Source: Actinomadura cremea
Lineage (GTDB): Bacteria > Actinomycetota > Actinomycetes > Streptosporangiales > Streptosporangiaceae
Length of the DNA: 64,000 nucleotides
Reading direction: 5' to 3'
NCBI RefSeq assembly: GCF_014648495.1
Contig: NZ_BMRF01000002.1
Span: forward strand, 310,001 to 374,000
Part shown: positions 59,704 to 64,000 of the stretch, one piece after another
Layout: every line of letters begins with the position of its first letter
Numbering within the stretch: position 1 is the stretch's first letter
Translations under genes and position numbers: made by a program
The notes under the pieces: model-generated
Told to the model about the DNA's origin: nothing
Seen by the model: the letters and a program-made list of their open reading frames with translations, nothing else
Databases searched by the model: none

Positions 59704-60198
59704 GTGAGTCAGGACGACGGGCGGACCGGCCAGGGCGGGGCCGGGACGATGCACAAGCCGCCGCAGCAGCAGTCGCGACGGCCCGAGTCGGGCGGTCGCA
59801 GCGAGCTGGTCACGCAGGGGGGCAAGACCACGATCGCCGACGTGGTGGTCGCCAAGATCGCGTCGATGGCGGCCCGGCAGGTCGGCGGCGTGTACGCGAT
59901 GGGCGCCGGGATGAGCCGCACGATCGGCTCGATGCGCGAGCGGCTGCCCGGCGTGACGGGCGACTCCACGCAGGGCGTCCAGGTCCAGGTCGGGGAGCGG
60001 CAGGCCGCCGTCGACATCGACGTCGTCGTCGAGTACGGCGTCTCGATCCCGGACCTGGCGAACGCCGTGCGCCGCAACGTGAGCAACGAGATCGAGCACA
60101 TGTGCGGCCTGGAGGTCGTCGAGGTCAACATCGCCGTGGACGACGTGCACCTCGCCGAGGAGGACGAGGAGCAGTCCGAGGAGCCGCGGGTCCGATGA
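59704..60198 (+). CDS. Asp23/Gls24 family envelope stress protein
   Basis: A 164-residue protein. After a Gln/Arg-rich start it has the Asp23 domain: GKTTIADVVVAKIASMAARQVGGVYAMGAG, VQVQVGERQAAVDIDVVVEYGVSIPDLANAVRRNVSNEIEHMCGLEVVEVNIAVDDVHL, and an acidic tail EEDEEQSEEP. Asp23 proteins form membrane-tethered assemblies tied to cell-wall stress. GTG 59704 with GGGGGGA is preferred to ATG 59659. First gene of a six-gene operon. Confidence 0.88.
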   Translation: MSQDDGRTGQGGAGTMHKPPQQQSRRPESGGRSELVTQGGKTTIADVVVAKIASMAARQVGGVYAMGAGMSRTIGSMRERLPGVTGDSTQGVQVQVGERQAAVDIDVVVEYGVSIPDLANAVRRNVSNEIEHMCGLEVVEVNIAVDDVHLAEEDEEQSEEPRVR

Positions 60199-60623
60199 TC
60201 ACGTGGACGAACGCGCCGGAGCGGTCCGCGGTGCCGAGGCGGCACGGGCCGTCGCCCGGCGCGGGCGCGACGCGGGCCGCCGGTCCGGCCGTCGAGCCCG
60301 GCGTCGCGGCCGAACCGGTCGAGCCCTCGTCCGCCGAGGTCCTCGCCGAGCGGATCGCCGAACAGGTCATGACCTGCGACGGCGTCGTCGGCCTGACCGC
60401 CGGGCCGCAGGACCGCGTCGCGACCTACCGGCCCGGGACGCCGTTCGCGGGCGTCGCCGTCCGCGACGGCCTGGTCGAGGTCGGGGTGGTCGTCCGGTAC
60501 GGGCGCCCGCTGCCGCGGGTCGCCGATGACGTGCGCGGCGTCGTCCGTCCGCTGTGCGAGGGACGCGCGGTCGACGTGCTGATCGGCGACCTCGCCGACG
60601 CCGCGCCGGCCGGGGGGAGTTGA
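60195..60623 (+). CDS. Asp23-operon protein, Gls24-like
   Basis: A 142-residue protein with a low-complexity start and a compact domain: SSAEVLAERIAEQVMTCDGVVGLTAG, FAGVAVRDGLVEVGVVVRYGRPLPRVADDVRGVVRPLCEGRAVDVLIGDL. This is a short Asp23-like fold. ATGA overlap with the upstream Asp23 gene. Confidence 0.72.
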   Translation: MITWTNAPERSAVPRRHGPSPGAGATRAAGPAVEPGVAAEPVEPSSAEVLAERIAEQVMTCDGVVGLTAGPQDRVATYRPGTPFAGVAVRDGLVEVGVVVRYGRPLPRVADDVRGVVRPLCEGRAVDVLIGDLADAAPAGGS

Positions 60624-60636
60624 GGGGGAGAACCGG

Positions 60637-60837
60637 ATGGACATAAGACTGCTGTGGCCCCTGGTGGGCCTGGCGTTCGGCATCGCGCTCGGGTTCGCGG
60701 GCGCGTTCGGCGGGTTCGGGGCGTTCTTCATCGTGCTGCTGCTGGGCGCGTTCGGCTTCCTGGTCGGCCGCGCCATCGAGGGTGAACTGGACATCCGGCA
60801 GCTGTTCTCGACGAACGTCGGGAAGCGGTCCCGGTGA
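60637..60837 (+). CDS. Small membrane protein, DUF2273-like (66 aa)
   Basis: Two hydrophobic helices (LLWPLVGLAFGIALGFAGAF, FFIVLLLGAFGFLVGRAI) then a short polar tail. DUF2273 proteins are coded beside Asp23 in Firmicutes and actinobacteria and are expected to be membrane anchors. GAGGGGGAG precedes ATG. Confidence 0.8.
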   Translation: MDIRLLWPLVGLAFGIALGFAGAFGGFGAFFIVLLLGAFGFLVGRAIEGELDIRQLFSTNVGKRSR

Positions 60838-61217
60838 CCGCCGCGCCCGAGGCCCCGCCGGGCGCCCCGCCGGGCGAACGCGGCGAGACGCGGATCAGCG
60901 ACCGGGCCGTCGCCCGGATCGTCGCCCGCGCCGCCGGCGAGGTCGAGGAGTCCGGCGGGCTCGGACGCTCGCTGCTCGGCGTGCCGGTCCCCGGCCGCCG
61001 CGCGGCCCGCACCGAGGTCCGCGTGGACGGCCACCTCGTCACCGCGCGGGTCGCGCTGTCGCTGACGTACCCGATGCCGGTGCGGGAGACGGCCCGCCGC
61101 GTCCGCGAGAACGTGCGCGAACGGGTCGAGGCGCTGACCGGGCTCACCGTCCGGCAGGTGGACGTGGACGTCGCGGAACTCGAGCACCCGCCCGCGCGCG
61201 AGCGGAGGGTCCGATGA
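60834..61217 (+). CDS. Asp23/Gls24 family protein
   Basis: A 127-residue protein. GETRISDRAVARIVARAAGEVEES, ARTEVRVDGHLVTARVALSLTYPMPVRETARRVRENVRERVEALTGLTVRQVDVDVAEL define an Asp23 domain. It overlaps the small membrane gene (GTGA) and the next gene (ATGA). A second Asp23 protein in one operon suggests mixed assemblies. Confidence 0.85.
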   Translation: MTAAPEAPPGAPPGERGETRISDRAVARIVARAAGEVEESGGLGRSLLGVPVPGRRAARTEVRVDGHLVTARVALSLTYPMPVRETARRVRENVRERVEALTGLTVRQVDVDVAELEHPPARERRVR

Positions 61218-61822
61218 CGACGCACGCCGTCCGCCCCGGCCGCACCGGGCACGCCGAGCGGGCCGTCCGGGCCCGCAAGGCCGATCGCGCCGCGCGGCAC
61301 GCGTTCCGGTCCAGGCGCGTCCGGATGGCGACGCTCGCGGCCGTGCTGCTGACCGCCGCCGCCGTCCTCACCGCGATCGAGGTGATCACCGGCCTGCTGG
61401 ACCGGCCGTGGCACCTGATCCCCTACGAGCGCGTGTCGGACGCGGCCTGGAACGACGCCAAGGTCCTCGGGATCACCGCCGCGCTCGCCGCGCTCGGGCT
61501 GGTCTTCCTGCTCGCGGGCCTGCTGCCGGGCCGCACCCGGATGGTGCCGCTGCAGGGCGACGACCCGAACGTGATGATGGGCGTGAACCGCCGCGGCCTG
61601 AAGCGCGCCGCCGCTGCCGCCGCCGAGGACGCCCCGGGCGTCTCGCGCGTCCGCAAGGTGAAGCTGGGCCGCCGCCGGGTGAGGGTGCGCGCCGAGACGC
61701 CCGTGCACGACCCGGCGGGCCTCGGCCAGGGCGTCGCCACGTCCGTCCAGGAGCGACTCGACCGCCTCCGGCCGTTCCCGCCCCGGGCGGTCAAGGTCCG
61801 CCTCCGAGCCGAGAAGGACTGA
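61214..61822 (+). CDS. DUF6286-type membrane protein
   Basis: A 202-residue protein with a basic start (RAVRARKADRAARHAFRSRRVRM), two membrane helices (TLAAVLLTAAAVLTAIEVI and ITAALAALGLVFLLAGLL) and a C-terminal domain (GVNRRGLKRAAAAAAEDAPGVSRVRKVKLGRRRVRVRAETPV). It is a paralogue of the 54204 product with the same spacing of helices. Confidence 0.8.
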   Translation: MTTHAVRPGRTGHAERAVRARKADRAARHAFRSRRVRMATLAAVLLTAAAVLTAIEVITGLLDRPWHLIPYERVSDAAWNDAKVLGITAALAALGLVFLLAGLLPGRTRMVPLQGDDPNVMMGVNRRGLKRAAAAAAEDAPGVSRVRKVKLGRRRVRVRAETPVHDPAGLGQGVATSVQERLDRLRPFPPRAVKVRLRAEKD

Positions 61823-62394
61823 TGGACCGGCACCCCGCCCGCGCGAACCGCACCGGCCTGATCCTGCTGGGTGTCGTCCTGCTGGGCGCCGGTGGCACCG
61901 GCCTCGCCCGGGGCGCCGGGCTGTTCGGCGCCGAGACGACGCCGGTGCTCTCCTCGGGCGTCCGGTCGTTCGCCGAGGACAACGCGTGGTTCTGGCCCGT
62001 GATCGCGGCCGTCGCCGTCGTCCTCGCCCTGCTGGGCGTGCTGTGGCTGATCGGCCAGATCCGCACCCACCGCGTCCCCGAGCTGGCGCTGGAACCCGAT
62101 CCGCGCGGCGGCAAGACCCGCCTGTCGGCCAGGGCCGTGACCGGGGCCCTGCAGCGGGAGATCGAGGAGTACCCGGGCGTCCGGCGCGTCCGCGCCCGCC
62201 TCCTCGGCACGTCCCGCGACCCCGAACTGCGCCTCAACGTCACCTACGGGCAGCGCGCCGACCCCGCCGACCTGCGCCGCCGCATCCAGGAGGAGGGCGT
62301 TCCGCGCCTGTGCGCGGCGCTCGAGCGCGACACGGTGCCCACGGTCGTCCGGCTGCGGCTGGTGCCGAAGGAAGAGCCCACGACCGTCGTCTGA
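61822..62394 (+). CDS. AmaP-like membrane protein
   Basis: A 190-residue protein with two membrane helices (GLILLGVVLLGAGGTGLARG and FWPVIAAVAVVLALLGVLWLIG), then an Asp23-like soluble part: LSARAVTGALQREIEEYPGVRRVRARLLGTSRDPELRLNVTYG. In Staphylococcus, AmaP anchors Asp23 to the membrane; this gene likely plays a like role. One-base overlap with DUF6286. Last gene of the operon. Confidence 0.8.
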   Translation: MDRHPARANRTGLILLGVVLLGAGGTGLARGAGLFGAETTPVLSSGVRSFAEDNAWFWPVIAAVAVVLALLGVLWLIGQIRTHRVPELALEPDPRGGKTRLSARAVTGALQREIEEYPGVRRVRARLLGTSRDPELRLNVTYGQRADPADLRRRIQEEGVPRLCAALERDTVPTVVRLRLVPKEEPTTVV

Positions 62395-62716
62395 GGTCCG
62401 GGACGTCCGTGTTTGACGCGACCTTGGAGTGCCCTTGGGCCCACGGTGTCGGATATGCGACTAACGTCCGAAATAGACCCTGACGTCGAGAGCACGAGGA
62501 GGCGCACTTGTCCCACCACCCACGTACGGGCGGCTCCGCGGAGGGGCTCTTCGACGTATGGAGGGAACACACGGATCACGGCATGGGCCCCTTCCACTGA
62601 GCGGCCCGCCGGCCCGAGGGTCGCGGCACTTCCCATTTCCACCGCGGCCCCCGGGTCTTTCCGTGCCACCCGCATTCGCATCCGCAGGACCGTCGCCACC
62701 AGCGCGGTGGGCGGGA
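62395..62716. other. Intergenic region past the Asp23 operon
   Basis: Contains only one possible short ORF (62508-62600, listed). The rest shows no gene or strong hairpin. Some segments, such as 62440-62480, are less GC-rich and may be promoter DNA. Confidence 0.4.
62508..62600 (+). CDS. Possible 30-residue ORF with strong RBS
   Basis: TTG 62508 follows AGGAGG by five bases. The product (SHHPRTGGSAEGLFDVWREH...) is His-rich and hydrophilic. The near-perfect RBS is the main evidence; the length and TTG start keep confidence low. Confidence 0.35.
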   Translation: MSHHPRTGGSAEGLFDVWREHTDHGMGPFH

Positions 62717-62830
62717 TCAGGTTTCCGTGAGCCGCTCGAACAGCTCCTCGCGCATCTCGAACACCAGGTCGGCGGCCTCCTCGACGGCGGGGGCGTTCTC
62801 GTCCTCGCCGTCCGGCTGGTACGTGCTCAT
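62717..62830 (-). CDS. Small acidic protein downstream of sdaA (37 aa)
   Basis: MSTYQPDGEDENAPAVEEAA... continues as an amphipathic helix DLVFEMREELFERLTET. TACCTT (minus strand) ends six bases before ATG 62830, so it may be leaderless. It lies 22 nt after the sdaA stop. The acidic/amphipathic pattern looks coded rather than random. Function unknown. Confidence 0.5.
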   Translation of the reverse strand: MSTYQPDGEDENAPAVEEAADLVFEMREELFERLTET

Positions 62831-62852
62831 ATTCGCAAGGTACTACGCTGCG

Positions 62853-64000
62853 TCAGCATTCGATGACGTTGACGGCGAGGCCGCCGCGGGACGTCTCCTT
62901 GTACTTGTCGAGCATGTCGCGGCCGGTGTCGCGCATGGTCTTGATGGCCTTGTCGAGGGTGACGAAGTGGCGGCCGTCGCCGCGCAGCGCGATGCGGGCC
63001 GCGCTGATGGCCTTGATGGCGCCGACCGCGTTCCGCTCGATGCACGGCACCTGGACGAGCCCGCCCACGGGGTCGCACGTCAGGCCGAGGTTGTGCTCGA
63101 TGCCGATCTCGGCCGCGTTCTCCACCTGGCCGGGCGTCCCGCCCAGGACCTCGGTGAGCCCGGCGGCGGCCATCGAGCAGGCGGAGCCGACCTCCCCCTG
63201 GCAGCCGACCTCCGCGCCCGAGATGGACGCGTTCTGCTTGAACAGCACGCCGATCGCCCCGGCGGCCAGCAGGAACCGGACGATCCCGTCGTCCTGCTCC
63301 TGCGCGGAGGGGCTTCCGGGGACGAACCGGTCGTAGTAATGCAGGACGGCCGGGACGATGCCGGCGGCCCCGTTCGTCGGGGCGGTGACGATCCGGCCGC
63401 CCGCCGCGTTCTCCTCGTTGACGGCGAGGGCGAACAGGGTCACCCAGTCCATCGCGTGCAGGGGGTCGGCGGGCTCCTCCGCCATGAGCTGCCGGTGCAG
63501 CTGCGGCGCGCGGCGGCGCACCTTCAGCCCGCCGGGGAGCAGGCCCTCGCGGTCGCAGCCCCGGTCGACGCACGCGCGCATGACGTGCCAGAGGTCGAGG
63601 AGCGCCGCGCGGATCTCGGCGGTCGAGCGGCCGAACGCCCGCTCGTTCTCCAGCATCACCCCGGAGACGGACAGGCCCGTCTCCGCGCAGCGCTCCAGGA
63701 GTTCGGCGGCGGTGTCGAAGCGGTGGGGCAGGACGGTGTCGTCCGGCTTGATGCGGTCGGCGCCGGTGGCGTTCTCGTCCACGACGAAGCCGCCGCCGAC
63801 CGAGTAGTACACCTTCGCGCGCAGTTCGTTCCCCGAGTCGTCGAACGCGGCGAACCGCATCCCGTTCGGGTGGCCGGGCAGCGACTCCTTCCGCTCGAAC
63901 ACCAGGTGCTCGCCGACCTCGAACGGGACGTCGTGGTCGCCGAACAGCCGGAGCGTCCCGCGGGCGCGGACGTCCGCGACGCGCTCGTCGGCGGTGTCGA
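62853..64000 (-). CDS. sdaA: L-serine ammonia-lyase (5' end outside window)
   Basis: The frame is open to the right edge, so the start is not visible. The beta domain ([25 protein letters not shown]...[12 protein letters not shown]) and the iron-sulphur alpha domain are present: cluster cysteines in [18 protein letters not shown] and [18 protein letters not shown], with [19 protein letters not shown] single-chain [4Fe-4S] enzyme that deaminates serine to pyruvate. The end [18 protein letters not shown], with a C-terminal Cys, is typical of this family. Confidence 0.94.
   Translation of the reverse strand, partial: DTADERVADVRARGTLRLFGDHDVPFEVGEHLVFERKESLPGHPNGMRFAAFDDSGNELRAKVYYSVGGGFVVDENATGADRIKPDDTVLPHRFDTAAELLERCAETGLSVSGVMLENERAFGRSTAEIRAALLDLWHVMRACVDRGCDREGLLPGGLKVRRRAPQLHRQLMAEEPADPLHAMDWVTLFALAVNEENAAGGRIVTAPTNGAAGIVPAVLHYYDRFVPGSPSAQEQDDGIVRFLLAAGAIGVLFKQNASISGAEVGCQGEVGSACSMAAAGLTEVLGGTPGQVENAAEIGIEHNLGLTCDPVGGLVQVPCIERNAVGAIKAISAARIALRGDGRHFVTLDKAIKTMRDTGRDMLDKYKETSRGGLAVNVIEC

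Overview
The window reads as a stretch of chromosome from a high-G+C, GC-skewed-codon actinomycete. The gene content fits a filament-forming, Streptomyces-like or Streptosporangiales/Thermomonosporaceae-like bacterium: a DivIVA-domain coiled-coil protein of the Scy/FilP type beside methylmalonyl-CoA epimerase and a thiolase, the CysO-Mec-CysM cysteine pathway, DUF3039, MEDS-domain anti-sigma factors, and an Asp23/DUF6286 cluster. The genus assignment is inference. There is no transposase, phage gene, CRISPR array or large biosynthetic cluster; this is mostly core chromosome with small lineage-specific modules.

Layout. 1-5.3 kb: the end of an MMPL transporter, a long palindromic terminator, a coupled pair of secreted/membrane proteins (one with RCC1 repeats), an atypical SDR and two small actinobacterial genes. 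5.3-16.3 kb: an LLM-type flavin oxidoreductase, a tandem-domain hydroxyacyl-CoA dehydrogenase, two alpha/beta hydrolases, an AI-2E-type permease, the hendecad coiled-coil protein, methylmalonyl-CoA epimerase, acetyl-CoA acetyltransferase and two membrane proteins. 16.2-24.7 kb: an ABC-like pair with a degenerate ATPase, a MerR/imine-reductase-like divergon, a PPOX flavoprotein, a thioredoxin-TPR protein, a cytidylate-kinase-like protein, malic enzyme and an LPYTG-tailed surface protein. 24.8-30.3 kb: YqgE, DUF3039, a DEAD/DEAH helicase, gluconokinase, nicotinamidase and nicotinate phosphoribosyltransferase. 30.3-37.4 kb: clpS, DUF2017, mec, cysO, cysM, a thioesterase, murI, an MBL phosphodiesterase-like protein, rph and rdgB. 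This is the same order as the Mycobacterium tuberculosis Rv1331-Rv1341 region, except for a thioesterase where a rhomboid gene is expected.

37.7-40.6 kb holds three consecutive MEDS-domain regulators: two RsbA-like anti-sigma kinases flanking a MEDS-STAS protein. 40.8-46.6 kb: a TetR/MFS divergon, tRNA-Leu(UAG), a pair of bacterial PH-domain membrane proteins, and a second TetR whose operator is a perfect palindrome between divergent promoters. 46.7-54.1 kb: Bcp peroxiredoxin, DUF3618, a family-4 glycosidase with a SIMPL protein, an alanine-racemase-fold enzyme, a lipoprotein esterase, an AlkZ-like winged-helix protein and purU. 54.2-62.4 kb: an orphan DUF6286/AmaP-like pair, a dicarboxylate symporter divergent from a CitA/DcuS-type two-component system, and a six-gene Asp23/Gls24 envelope-stress-type operon. 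The window ends in sdaA, which runs off the right edge.

Two themes recur. First, many start codons lie 6-8 nt after a TANNNT -10 hexamer, so leaderless transcription looks common; several of these promoters carry inverted repeats. Second, genes within operons overlap by 1, 4 or 8 nt (ATGA, GTGA, TGATG), so translational coupling is widespread. The least familiar items are the MEDS trio with a STAS domain lacking its phospho-serine, the mec-cysO interval with a leader-peptide ORF and a nested palindrome, the ABC ATPase with nearly all catalytic motifs altered, and the two Asp23/DUF6286 loci.
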